Below, one piece after another: positions 1-10,995 of a DNA stretch of 64,000 bases; the first letter of the stretch is position 1, and every line of letters begins with the position of its first letter. Under the pieces are notes generated by a model that did not search any database, was not told the origin of the DNA, and saw nothing but the letters and a program-made list of their open reading frames with translations. The stretch is from Deinandra increscens subsp. villosa (Eukaryota; Streptophyta; Magnoliopsida; Asterales; Asteraceae). The stretch covers positions 30,011,414-30,075,413 of the forward strand of contig JBCNJP010000010.1 in the NCBI GenBank assembly GCA_039602395.1. Direction: 5' to 3'. The translations under genes were made by a program, and so were the position numbers.

Positions 1-114
1 ACCACAAATTTCAGAGGGGACCATTACAATTCATGAAAGGGGGGATACATTTAATAAACTTGTGGCTCAAATTAGTTCTTTTTAGTTCTCAAATCAAAAT
101 GGTTCTCAAATGAT

Positions 115-118
<4 letters not shown>
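1..118. other. Possible right end of an inverted-repeat element cut by the window edge
   Basis: No coding sequence is visible. Read from the right, the end is TATAGGATCATTTGAGAACC directly against an AT microsatellite. This resembles the ends of the two MITEs further right (TATAGGG followed by an AGG(A/T)TCAT block). I infer that this could be the right half of a third element of that type, but the left end is outside the window, so it cannot be tested here. Confidence 0.3.

Positions 119-160
<42 letters not shown>
119..160. repeat. (AT)n microsatellite
   Basis: Uninterrupted alternating TA, about 42 bases. It forms the left flank of the candidate Helitron. Similar tracts lie at about 518-569, 803-828, 1626-1690 and 7315-7380. 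Confidence 0.95.
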
Positions 161-163
<3 letters not shown>

Positions 164-516
164 TACTATTAAACACAAGTTTTTAAAGTATAAATGTCAT
201 TTTTTAAAGTGTGCCACATAGGATAAATCCTATGTGTCAATTTGTGAGATTTTTAAAATAAATAATTTAATAGAAAATTAAATTCTTTTCACATAAAAAC
301 TATCCATATATATATTTATTTTCAAAATAACACAACTTTAATACATCATATCTCTTTTATTTCTCAACAAAAATTCGATCCGTAAATTGCTTTGGATTCG
401 TGACAGAAAACCCAACAAAACTAGATCCATATTGCTTAGGTTTTAATCAACGAATGATGGTGAACAAATCAAAAAACAAAGTCACAGCCTCGGGTATTTA
501 CCCCGGTTACTGACTA

Positions 517-517
<1 letters not shown>
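161..517 (+). mobile_element. Candidate short non-autonomous Helitron
   Basis: The segment sits inside an AT microsatellite, as expected for a rolling-circle element that inserts between A and T. Its right end has a GC-rich hairpin (CGGG at 491-494 pairing with CCCG at 502-505), followed eight bases later by the terminal CTAG (514-517) and then T. Its left end, TACTACTATTAAA, resembles the TC-TAY-TATTATTAAA start of many plant Helitrons but lacks the canonical TC. There is no Rep/helicase coding. It could instead be a generic AT-rich insertion; the 3' end is the stronger evidence. Confidence 0.42.

Positions 518-569
<52 letters not shown>
518..569. repeat. (AT)n microsatellite
   Basis: Pure TA/AT run between the candidate Helitron and the first MITE. 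It appears to be the target in which these elements nested. Confidence 0.95.
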
Positions 570-573
<4 letters not shown>

Positions 574-802
574 GAGGTTCATTGTAGACACCCCCATAAG
601 TGTAGACAGGTAGACACCCTTTTTCACATGTGAAATTACTTTAGTTCACATGGGTTTTCACATGTGAAATTTTCTGAACAATGAGAAAAAGAAAATAAAA
701 GAAAAAAGAAATTAATCATAACCATTAGATCAAGAGATCTAATGGTGAAAAAATGTGTCTACCTGTCTACACTTATGAAGGTGTCTACAATGAACTTTTC
801 AC
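570..802. mobile_element. MITE, 233 bp, with long terminal inverted repeats
   Basis: The left end (GGGTGAGGTTCATTGTAGAC, then CATAAGTGTAGACAGGTAG) is matched in inverted orientation at the right end, where TCTACCTGTCTACACTTATG and GTCTACAATGAAC occur. The inverted repeat covers about 55 bases at each end. Both flanks are TA repeats, so a TA or TA-multiple TSD is likely but cannot be resolved. There is no coding capacity. Each arm holds several copies of the word GTAGACA. The element is AT-rich and non-autonomous; its superfamily is uncertain. Confidence 0.78.
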
Positions 803-828
803 TATATATATATATACATATATATATA

Positions 829-1625
829 GGGAAAGGATCATGCGAAAACGCATATATTTTGCGAAAACACGAAAAACATCTTAAAACCAACATAACTTTT
901 TCATACGTTAATATATTTTTTAAAAATTTTCACCAAAAGGCTTATAATTATGTTATCTTTAATTCTATAAAAATAAAAAATAAAAAGTTAACGTTTTTTT
1001 TATTTTTTATTTTTTTCTATGATACACATATGTACCACAAAAAAAACTCATACTTTAGTATGAGTTAATATTTGTTTTCTCTAAGACGCACCATATGTGT
1101 TATATTTCTGCCATTTTTTTGTGTTTTTTTTAATGATACACATGTGTACCACACCAAAAAAAACCCTCATATATGTGGTATACATTACTAGTTTTAAAAG
1201 GAAATTGCACCATAAGTCTTATAGTTATGTTATTTTTATATCTAATGAAAAAAATAACACTTTATAACTTTTTTTAATTATATGTTGCACATGTGCACTA
1301 TGTTTCATTATCATTAGTACCATAAATGTTTTAGTATTTTTAATATGTTTTTAACATAAGGAGTGTTTTTACACATGATAATTCGTTTTGTGTGCAGTAG
1401 TAATGATGATGATGCACGTGTGTATCACACGTGATACACATGTGTATCACACAAATAAAAACAGTTAATTTTTTTATATTTGTTTCTAGAATTGAAGATA
1501 ATGTAATTCTAAGACATTTGGCGCCAATTTTATGAAAAAACATCAACGTATGGAGAAGTTATGTAGGTTTTAATATTGGTATTCGCGTTTTCGCAATATA
1601 AAGGGTTTTCGCAGGATCCTTCCCC
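829..1625. mobile_element. MITE-like element, about 800 bp, with terminal inverted repeats
   Basis: The left terminus GGGAAAGGATCATGCGAAAA and the reverse complement of the right terminus, GGGGAAGGATCCTGCGAAAA, align over roughly 40 bases. Each arm carries GCGAAAAC twice. The interior is AT-rich and has several copies of the near-palindrome GATACACATGTGTA(T/C)CAC (about 1021-1035, 1135-1150, 1418-1450). The short ORFs inside show no family resemblance. It is flanked on both sides by AT microsatellite. It shares the terminal pattern GGGnnAGGnTCAT with the 233 bp MITE, so both probably use the same transposase type. Confidence 0.75.
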
Positions 1626-1643
1626 TATATATATTTATATATA

Positions 1644-1690
<47 letters not shown>
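1626..1690. repeat. (AT)n microsatellite
   Basis: A TA run that leads directly into the GACCGATTCATAAGGAGAG block of the large-LTR element. The same junction of AT run and block recurs at 7315-7385. Confidence 0.95.
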
Positions 1691-1692
<2 letters not shown>

Positions 1693-1979
1693 ATTGACCG
1701 ATTCATAAGGAGAGTAAAAGAAGAATAAGGATGAGAAATAAAGTTTGTCGTCGTCCACTGCTGCTCCACTGATTGCCACTACTATAAATAATTCGTTGAC
1801 TCCTTTGCTCCACCACATTAAATGAAATAAGTATCGCCGTCATGTTCCCTTTGGTAGATGTCCTCTATTGAGCTCCATTATGTCTTCATGAATCTTCATT
1901 ATATTCATCTTCATTACTTTAATCCTCATTTGCCATTAACTCCATCTACTACTCATAGCCAATTCCATAATATCATAGC

Positions 1980-4864
1980 GGAATTCTTGGAGATAGTTAA
2001 AACAGGTTGGGATATACAAATCAGTGGCATCCCTCAGTTTCGTGTCGTCAAAAAACTTCGCCATCTGAAACTCCTATTTGATCCTTATTATTTAAACAAG
2101 GTAATATGCATAAAAAGGTGACTCTAGTTAGGAGTGAGTTGGATCTGGTCCAACGTGCTATTGATGATGACCCGTTTAACACTGTTCTTAAGGAGAAGGA
2201 AGCTACACTCCTTAGCGAGTTTCAAATGGTTAGCTTAGATGAGGAGAGCTTTTTGAAACGGAAATCTAAGGTTCATTGGCTTGCCACGGGAGATAAAAAC
2301 TCGGCATATTTTCACAAATCTCTCAAAATTAGGAATCATTGTGGTCGTTTGGATATGATTAAAGACCTCAATGGTGTCACTCATGAGGGGGTTAATATCC
2401 CTCAGATTTTTGTTGATCATTACACGAACTTCTTTGGGACTAAAGGGGATATCTCTTTATCCCCCGATCCTGACTTGTTTTCTAACAAACTTGTTCCGGA
2501 GGTGGCAACATTTATGATCCGGGCTGTCGATGATAAGGAGATTCGGGATGCTATTTTTGACATTGGTGATGAGAAGGCTCCTGGGCCTGATGGCTACACC
2601 GCGGCTTTTTTCAGGAAATCTTGGCCGATTGTTGGAAAAGAGGTAACGATGGCCGTAAAGGATTTCTTCCAACATGGTAAACTTCTTCAAGAAATTAACC
2701 ATACTCTGATTGCTTTGGTGCCTAAGAAAACTACTCCTGCTACCATCACTGATTATCGTGCCATTGCTCGTTGCAATGTGCTTTACAAAGTCATTAGCAA
2801 AATTATTGCTGATCGATTTAAAGGATCTCTGGATGCTATTATTAGTATAAATCAATCAGCCTTTGTTCCTGGGAGGCTGATCTCAGATAACATCCTTATA
2901 GCTCAAGAACTAATGTATAACTATCACAGAAAGGTGGGTGAGCCAAGATGTGCGATGAAAGTTGATATTCAAAAAGCCTATGACACTGTAGACTGGGAGT
3001 TCTTGACTCGTATTCTCCATTGTTTTGGCTTTCATAACACTATGGTGGACTGGATCATGAAGTGTGTGACAACTGTTAGTTACTCGATTTGCATAAATGG
3101 TAACACTCATGGGTACTTCAGGGCCTCCCGTGGATTGAGACAAGGAGATCCTATGTCTCCATACCTTTTTACTCTTGTTATGGAAGTGCTCACCTTATCT
3201 CTTAAAAGAGAGACTGCTCGTGATCTTCATTTCTCTTTTCATAAGAGGTGTGCTGAACAACGTATCATTAATATTTGTTTTGCTGATGACTTATTTCTTT
3301 TTGCAAGAGGTGACTTAAGTTCTACTACGTGCTTGATGAATCTTTAGATAAATTCACGAAGATGTCGGGCCTTATTCCTAGTCTTCCCAAAAGTACTATC
3401 TTTTTCTGCAATGTTAAGGATGATGTTAAGAACTTGATTCTTAGCCGATTACCCTTTCAAGAGGGTCGTCTTCCGACTCGCTACCTTGGGGTTCCCCTTC
3501 TGCATTCTGGTCTCACGTATAGGGATTGTCACCCTCTTCTGGAAGCGGCGGATAACAGAATTTTAAACTGGAAGAACAAAAATCTCTCATTTGCGGGTCG
3601 TCTTCAATTGATAATATCTGTTTTATCCTCTATGCATGTTTATTGGGTTTCTGTTTTCCGTTTGCCTTCTAGAGTGTGCAAGGAGCTTGAATCTAAGTTC
3701 CGTGGTTTCCTGTGGTCTCAAGGGAAACTTATTAGAGGGGCTGCCAAAGTTTCATGGGTTTCGGTTTGCAAGCCTAAGGCCGAAGGTGGTCTGGGCATTC
3801 GTTGTGTTGCTGATATGAACCATGCTCTCCTCTCTAGACACGTATGGAGTATTCTGACGAGAAGGGATTCTCTCTGGGTCGATTAGGTCTATACTCACAG
3901 GCTGAGAGGTCGGACCTTCTGGAACTGTAAGTTGTATGCCCTAAGCAGCTGGTCTTGGCGAAGCCTTTTGCATGTTCGTCCTCTCATTCACAAATTTACG
4001 TGGGTCAAGGTAGGGAATGGGTTGACTGCTTCTGCGTGGTATGATATTTGGTGTAATGGTGGCCCCCTCTCTAACTTTATATCCCAGAGGAGGATTCATA
4101 GTGCCGGCTTCAACATTTATTCAAAGGTTGCTGATCTTGTGCTGGACGGCAACTGGACGTGGCCTCAGGCTTGGTTGGATTTATATCCGGTGCTTAACAG
4201 TATTCCTACCCCTGTTTTAACTCCTCACCCGGATTCGTATTGCTGGTATTTCGGAGGAAAAAGCCTGCTGTTCTCCACTTCTGCTGCTTGGAATTCACTC
4301 CGGGTGGCGAGCGAGTTGGTTACGTGGACTCACCTGGTGTGGTTTCCTTCATGCATTCCTAAGCATGCTTTTCTTTTGTGGACTGCCGTAAGTGGTAAAC
4401 TCAGAACTCAAGATCTATTGTTGGGGTGGTATTGGCGCAATGGGTGTATGAACTTGATGTGCTGCCATCTTTGCTATGAAGACATTGAAACTCATTACCA
4501 CCTTTTCTTTGACTGCAAATACTCTAAGTCCGTTTGGGGCATGGTTAGCAACAAGGTGCATGGTCCTGTTCCCACGTGTTGGAATTCTATCATAAACTGG
4601 GGCTCATCTCTTACTAACCCCAAAAGTCTCTCGACCATCATCTCCAAACTTGTTATTGCTGCGTCGGTGTACCATATATGGAGGGAAAGAAATTTGAGAT
4701 TTCACAACAATCGCTCTAGGCCTCCGGATAAGGTCTACTCCGATATTGTTGAGGATATTAGATATAAGCTCCTTGGTCTTAAAATTATTTCGAGTGATCG
4801 TGTAGCTGCTACTCTGGCTAGGTGGGGGATTTCTGGAGATATGACGTTTGATGATGGTGGCTGA
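1980..4864 (+). pseudogene. LINE ORF2: reverse transcriptase plus zf-RVT C-terminal domain, broken
   Basis: ORF2 would copy the element's RNA at a nicked target. Visible RT motifs on the plus strand are KAPGPDGY near 2575, NQSAFVPGR near 2850, an MKVDIQKAYDTVDW block near 2960, RGLRQGDPMSPYLF near 3130 and the catalytic FADD at 3279-3290. After the RT come a thumb/connection region and a zf-RVT-type cysteine/histidine segment near 4450-4530 (CCHLC, then HYHLFFDC). The frame ends with FDDGG and a stop at 4862-4864. Lesions: a one-base frame change near 2103, another near 3335, and an in-frame TAG at 3884-3886 where tryptophan is expected. The endonuclease domain is lost to 5' truncation. Confidence 0.9.
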
Positions 4865-5064
4865 GTTTGTTTCACCTTTTTCTTGTTTCATGTCTTCTAG
4901 TTTGTAGCTAGGTGTTTTCTCGTTGTCTGTTCGTGTTTTGTTGTTTCTTGTTTCACTTTGTAGGGGTTTGTCCCTATAAAGAACTAGTAGGGGTTTCTCT
5001 CTACTACTTGTTTTTCTGGTTGTGAATATAATACAATCACCGGGGTAACCCTTTACCCAAAAAA
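1980..5064 (+). mobile_element. 5'-truncated L1-like LINE (LINE-1 of this window)
   Basis: The element is bounded by a perfect 13-base target-site duplication, ATAATATCATAGC, at 1967-1979 and 5065-5077. It ends in a short A tract after ...CTTTACCC. The uninterrupted target is visible in the homologous copy at 7661-7673. The 5' end lies inside ORF2, upstream of the RT core, so ORF1 and the endonuclease are absent, as is usual for target-primed reverse transcription. The 3' tail contains ATCACCGGGGTAACC, shared with the second LINE near 29945. Confidence 0.93.
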
Positions 5065-5899
5065 ATAATATCATAGCAAGTCCTGCCACGACAAATTATA
5101 GTGTACAAGAAACAAATATGGCCATTTCTAAGTACTAACACTAGTGCTAATTCCATGTGTACAGCAAGAGTAATTTATTCACATAACACTGTTATGGCAT
5201 GAAAGCATACGTAAAAACAACCCCTGCAAATAAATAACAATTAAATCCCTAACAAACAAGTCTAAGGATTTACTGAATTCAGTCTAGAATTATACAAGGG
5301 TCATAACTATATAACTACAAGGTGTTGTACTGACCGTGGTGTTAGCTCATGACGCTTGTCATGCATCCCTATCGCTGGTTTACATAACCGTCCGGTTACC
5401 ATATCAGAACACGCAGAAGCAAACAGATATTAATAACAACACGGATCAACCATTCCTTTAAATATTGAGCACATATCACGACGATGGTCACTTATAATAA
5501 GTGCACTTCCCGAGTTACATTGTGCTAAAACTGTCCAAGGTAGCCCTAAGACTGTTATCCAATTGAGTTTACATACTTTCGTACATAAACTAACCAACTG
5601 GGATCCATATCACTATCATCAGTCTATCTCTTTCCTGTGTACACCCCTCTTTACCGCAACAGCTATTTACCTGCAATATGAATTAAAACATGTCAACAAC
5701 AGAAAAGTTCGCAGCTAATAGCTCCAAACGAAATTACTCATATCATTCTCAAATATACATGTGCATGATGTGAATCATGTGTTCCACCTAAGGTCAAAAC
5801 TCAGTCCAGAAAACATAGGCGCGTGCCCCTGTATCCCCCTCATGTACACAACATATATGACATAACATCATACCATCGTAATTTAATACTAGGTATCGC

Positions 5900-6770
5900 C
5901 AGTGGCGGACTTACGTTGAAGAGGGGGGGGGGGGTCAAGCGACCCCCATCGGTTTCGTACTAGTAGTGGACCGTTTTTAACCGAAATTCTCTTTGACCCC
6001 CATACATACATACAATTGACCCCCATATAGTTAACAAAAGGAATTATAGATCACTGGCCAGCGCCCTAAATTTGGACCAAACTGTCCCAGGTTCGACCCC
6101 CGGGTTCTACGTTTTTTTAAACTTTTTTTTTTAAAGAAACTCAGAAGGGAGTAACATAAAACCCTAATTACACTCAAGTCTCCTCACGTCGCTTACCCAG
6201 TTGAGCCTCTGACCTCTCACGCTCACGCTCTCTCTGCCTCCGCCCTCCGTCCGACCGGCGACCATCTGGCACTCCGGCGACCTCCGGCCGGCGAACTCCA
6301 ACCGGCGAACTCCAACCGGCGAACTCTCCTCGTTTAATAAAGTTGTCACTCATTTTGCATATCCGTTGGTCTATCGTTTAATAAAGTTGTCACTCATTTT
6401 GCCCGTGGCAACGGCGAGCGTTGAAAGATGTTTTTCTTCAATGAAGCATGTAAAGACGGAATTGCGTAACCGGATGGGCGACGAGTATATGAACGATGCT
6501 TGCATTACTTACATTGAAAAAGAGTTCTTTGTGAATGTTTCACTTGAAGATGTGATAGATCGTTTCCAAAAGATGTCAACTCGTAGAGGACAACTATGAA
6601 TATTATGTTTTTTTTTTCATTTTCTAGACAATGTATGCTTGTTATGATATCGTACAACTAGTAATTTTACCCGACCCGACCCGACCCGAAAAATTTATTT
6701 ATCAATATTGATATAAAAATTTTCTGAAAAAAAACGACCCCCAAGAAATAAATTCCTGGGTCCACCACTG
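5900..6770 (+). mobile_element. hAT transposon, internally deleted
   Basis: It has a perfect 8-base duplication, GGTATCGC, at 5892-5899 and 6771-6778. The ends CAGTGGCGGACTTACG and (reverse complement of the right end) CAGTGGTGGACCCAGG form an imperfect inverted repeat. The undisturbed target is seen at about 9089 in LTR_B. An 871 bp element with an 8-base TSD and CAGTGG ends is typical of hAT. Only a C-terminal transposase fragment remains. Confidence 0.92.
6366..6599 (+). pseudogene. hAT transposase C-terminal dimerisation fragment
   Basis: The frame includes VATASVERCFSSMKHVKT and RNRMGDEYMNDACITYIE, the conserved hAT C-terminal (Dimer_Tnp_hAT) signature, and ends QKMSTRRGQL before the stop. 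The N-terminal zinc finger and the catalytic domain are absent. Just upstream a sequence of about 28 bases (CGTTTAATAAAGTTGTCACT...) is present twice, at about 6330 and 6374, so the apparent ORF start lies in a duplication and is not a native start. This is the remnant of an Ac-like transposase, not a functional gene. Confidence 0.88.
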
Positions 6771-7314
6771 GGTATCGCATGGGTATGAGCCCGTACCGAC
6801 TCCCTATACAGCTGCAAGATTCCAATATATGCCTAGCGGCCACGACTGAAGGACCTTAATGACCCAAGTAATATTCCCTTGAATGAATATTACCCAGCGT
6901 CATCGAACCCCTCAATTCACAACATCTAACAGTAAAACTAGCATAGCATAACGAGAAAAATAAAATAATTTGAAATAGTTCAAAAGCTAGCAATACTCAC
7001 AGTCGGTCCAGTAGACCTCTGACAATAGACAAATGCAATTACTCGACGCAGGTTTGGATTTAATACTAGGTATCGGGCCTAGTATTAGAGACGCTACGAA
7101 TCAAAATACCGTACATTAGAATAAAAGTAGAGCGTTCACATTGATAGTGCCACCTCTGCTGAATCAAATATAGCAAGACCAACCACGAATGGTCATGCGA
7201 CAGACAAAAGATCCTATCAGTTTTCCGTTAATGATAAGGAAAAATGATCAGAGCATGAGTCAGATATGAACTGAATGTAACAATCTTACACCAAAGAGAT
7301 TTAAGATGATCTTT

Positions 7315-7380
7315 ATATATATATATATATATACAAATATATATATATATATATATATAAATATATAAATATATATATAT
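7315..7380. repeat. (AT)n microsatellite inside the internal region
   Basis: Imperfect TA repeats at the same relative position as the tract at 1626-1690. The third unit has only a short AT stretch there (near 15030). Confidence 0.9.
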
Positions 7381-8513
7381 AAGATCGACCGATTCATAAG
7401 GAGAGTAAAAGAAGAATAAGGATGAGAAATAAAGTTTGTCATCGTCCACTGCTGCTCCACTGATTGCCACTACTAGAAATAATCCGTTGACTCCTTTGCT
7501 CCACCACATTAAATGAAATAAGTATCGCCGTCATGTTCCCTTTGGTAGATGTCCTCTATTGAGCTCCATTATGTCTTCAGGAATCTTATTTATATTCATC
7601 TTCATTACTTTAATCCTCATTTGCCATTAACTCCATCTACTACTCATAGCCAATTCCATAATATCATAGCAAGTCCTGTCACGACAAATTATAGTGTACA
7701 AGAAACAAATATGACCATTTCTAAGTACTAACACTAGTGCTAATTCCATGTGTACAGCAAGAGTAATTTATTCACATAACACTGTTATGGCATGAAAGCA
7801 TACGCAAAAACAAACCCTGCAAATAAATAACAATTAAATCCCTAACAAACAAGTCTAAGGATTTACCGAATTCAGTCTAGATTTATACAAGGGTCATAAT
7901 TATATAACTACAAGGTGTTGTACTGACCGTGGTCTTAGCTCATGACACTTGTCATGCATCACTATCCTTGGTTTACATAACCGTCCACGCAATTTAACCA
8001 TTCGGGTACACACCAAAGAACCTTAATTTCCTAAGGGTTCATCCACATTCTTCGCACACTTGTGGGCTCAGTAGTTAGGTTGATCAACTCTAACCCTGTC
8101 GACCTAATGCGTATACGTGGTAGCCGCCTACACGACCCAAAAATGCCTCAAGTACTGTCAAGGGAACTAACCACTGGTTATACAGAATCACTCCAAACAA
8201 CTCATACCTAGGGTAACGAACCCTCTTTCACACTAATAACTAGGTATCATATGCAAACAAGCACACATACACAAGCAAATATAGACTATCAGCATTTATG
8301 TGTATGGTAGGGTTCATCAAATCTAATGCATCTGTGGGTACGGATGACAATTTGCGAGGCTACAATCCACACCAACCTTACACTACTCTTAGATCGTTGC
8401 ATAGCATAAAATTATCTGCCTAAGTCTACGAGTGATCAACTTACTGAGTCTTAGAGCCGTTATAGGTTCGAGCTTAGGGGTTCTAACAGAACACCTAATC
8501 TTCTGAAACCTTA

Positions 8514-8527
8514 GGCTCTTATACCAA
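8514..8527 (-). other. Primer-binding site next to LTR_B
   Basis: On the minus strand the sequence leaving the LTR reads TTGGTATAAGAGCC. This matches the initiator-methionine tRNA site TGGTATCAGAGCC except for one base. The third unit has CGTATCAGAGCC at the same place (30737-30749). This fixes the orientation of the large-LTR elements as minus strand. Confidence 0.7.
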
Positions 8528-10143
8528 CCTGTCACACCCCCGTCGCAGGCCCCGCCGAGATGCAAGGAGGGTGTGGGACCGGTTTCCATATCAGAACACA
8601 CAGAAGCAAATAGATATTAATAACAACACGGATCAACCATTCCTTTAAATACTGAGCACATATCACGACGATAGTCACATATAATAAGTGCATTTCCTGA
8701 GTTACATTGTGCTAAAACGGTCCAAGGTAGCCCTAAGACTGTTATCCAACTGAGTTTACATACTTTCGTACATAAACTAACCAACCGGGATCCATATCAC
8801 CGTCATCAGTCTATCTCTTTCCTGTGTACACCCCTCTTTACCACAACAACTATTTACCTGCAATATGAATTAAAACATGTCAACAACAGAAGTTGTTGGT
8901 CAGTTCGCAGCTAATAGCTCCAAACGAAATTATTCATATCATTCTCAAATATACGTGTGCATGATGTGAATCATGTGTTTCACCTAAGGTCAAAACTCAA
9001 TCTAGAAAACACAGGCGCGTGCCCCTGTATCCCCCTCATGTACACAACATATATGACATACCATCATACCATCGTAATTTAATACTAGGTATCGCATGGG
9101 TATGAGCCCGTTCCGACTCCCTATACAGCTGCAAGGTTCTAATATATGCCTAGCGGCCACGGCTGAAGGACCTTAATGACCCAAGTAATATTCCCTTGAA
9201 TGAATATTACCCAGCGTCACCGAACCCCTCAATTCACAACATCTAACAGTAAAACTAGCATAGCATAACGAGAAAAATAAAATAATTTGAAATAGTTCAA
9301 AAGCTAGCAATACTCACAGTCGGTCCAGTAGACCTTTGAGAATAGACAAATGCAAAAGTGATGTCAAGTTGCAAACTCGTTAACCTAAACACAGATAGGT
9401 AAACACAATTTAACACAGTATAATACTGGTTAGTCTCGGTGATTCACCGTACTTTAATCTATACAATATTTCCTAGGTTAACATCCCGATACAACCGGAT
9501 GTCCCGATACAGTCGTATGACTTAACACGGTCACTATCGTGATCTTCTGATAGTTTTCTATTAAAACAGACTGTACTTGATATGCCGGTATTCCTACCGG
9601 TCTCAATACAACCGTATGGCTTGTTTTAACAAATAAACGAATATAACATCACACTCGAGTCTCGAACGGTTATTGTTCAACAATCCTTAGAATGTTACAT
9701 AAAATCATAATACCTGAATACATAAATATATAAATATTTGTTTACAATTATAATACATGAATACTTTGGTTTTCAATAACCGTTCCTCACATGTCGAGTA
9801 TACGATATAGATATAATGATACAGTACGAGGAACATTCTATACCTCCGGTCAGTACGCACACTCGAACCCGATTATCCGAAAAAAAATAAACATATCCGA
9901 ATTCGACGAGCGAGTAGTCAATTCCATGTAGAATTTTGTCACGAACAATAATCCATGCTTAGTTTTCTGGTTTGACCTCGTTTGACCCTTCAAATTCGTT
10001 GACCAGAATGAATGGGGTTTGACCTGGTTGACTTTTGTTGACCAAAATCCACATAATACACAAATCTGTGCAAGTTCATCTCCATAACCCCTAGACTTGA
10101 TTCTAAACAAACACAACCATCATCTGACCAATGTCCCCGCGGC

Positions 10144-10161
10144 CGGTGGCCATGGCCACCG
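10144..10161. repeat. 18-base perfect palindrome conserved between LTR_B and LTR_C
   Basis: CGGTGGCCATGGCCACCG reads the same on both strands. The identical palindrome is at 32321-32338 in LTR_C, although flanking bases differ. It lies in a GC-rich patch of an otherwise AT-rich LTR. Its function is unknown; a protein-binding or dimerisation site is possible. Confidence 0.9.
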
Positions 10162-10995
10162 CCGGTCAGTCTCGTGCCACCGTGAACCACCTCCAAAACC
10201 ATCACCCGAGCACGAGAAAACATCATCTAACCCCAAAACTCATCCATATACAATACAACTTCAAATTTGTGAAGCAACAAAGTTTTAAAAATAAGGGGAA
10301 CATGAATGAAACACAAGGTTTCGGGACTTACCTTTTTTCTAATCAGAACCCAGTCATCGAAGTCAAGGCTGCCCGGCGGTCCCCAACCACTGTAGCCCCG
10401 TCACTGTCCAACAAACAACCCCAAATAACATCATTGTCTCAAATCTTGACATGCAATAATAGATCGGGAATTTAGAATAAGAACCCAGCTGGAAAAATAT
10501 GAATTAAAAAAGAAATCGGATCCTTACCTTCGCCGAAATCGCGATACATGGGGTCGCCGAAGCTGCGATGATGGCTGATAACCACCACCAGACCCTCACC
10601 GCCTACGAGCATGGTGAAACAAAAGGGGAAAACCGCGTCTGGGCTAGTCTTCGCATGAAAGCACCGCCCCTCAGGGCTCTTTGAGGGCCTTAGTCGTCGC
10701 CGAAGGCGAGCGGGAACAGTGCCGTTGCTGTTCTTACCGGACCCAAGTTGCACTTGCGGCTGTTGCTGCGTTTCTGTTTCGTTGCTCGGGATCCAAGCTC
10801 AGAATTAAAATCTAGATGCCATAGGGATGAAGAGCAGAATAAATAGGAACAAGTTGAGTCCTGGAAAAAAAAAACATCACCACCACCGTGAGATGGGCTG
10901 GTCTGAGGCCAGAGCCCGCCGGAAATGCTCGTCGGCAATCGCCGGTTCTCAAACCCTCTTTCTGGTCTCTCTCTTTTACCATAACTAAGTGTGTT

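Larger units (their letters stand above)
1691..5392 (-). other. Internal (5' leader) segment of the large-LTR array, copy 1, split by a LINE
   Basis: Bases 1691-1979 and 5078-5392 are homologous to 7381-7986 in the neighbouring unit and to 15043-15256 plus 30010 onward in the third unit. Read on the minus strand this is the leader next to the 5' LTR. Relative to copy 2, a segment equivalent to 7987-8578 is missing, which removes the primer-binding site and the LTR edge (junction near 5392). No protein family is recognisable. The LINE at 1980-5064 interrupts it. Confidence 0.72.
5393..7035 (-). repeat. LTR_A: truncated large LTR of the array, with a hAT insertion
   Basis: Without the hAT insertion this segment aligns from start to end with 8579-9352 of LTR_B: same CATATCAGAACACGCAGAAG start, same CATGGGTATGAGCCCGT block, same CAGTCGGTCCAGTAGACCT end. 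It is truncated on both sides: the beginning lacks the PBS-proximal 50 bases, and everything equivalent to 9353 onward is deleted. There is no coding sequence. Confidence 0.8.
7036..8529 (-). other. Internal segment of the large-LTR array, copy 2 (short, non-coding)
   Basis: It lies between truncated LTR_A and LTR_B. Bases 7086-7380 match 14838-15042 of the third unit, and 7381-7986 match copy 1. Most of the internal region seen at 12258-14835 is missing. At 7061-7087 there is junction filler: TAATACTAGG and its perfect inverted copy CCTAGTATTA. The ORFs rich in I and Y here are translations of the AT microsatellite. No coding domain is visible. Confidence 0.72.

Noticed and set aside
742..1068. 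108-residue ORF across two MITEs
   Set aside because: It crosses the end of one MITE and the start of the next, is Phe/Lys/Asn-rich as expected from AT-rich DNA, and has no family.
7228..7509. Minus-strand ORFs rich in Ile and Tyr (also at 1570-1818)
   Set aside because: They arise from reading (AT)n microsatellite in frame; not proteins.
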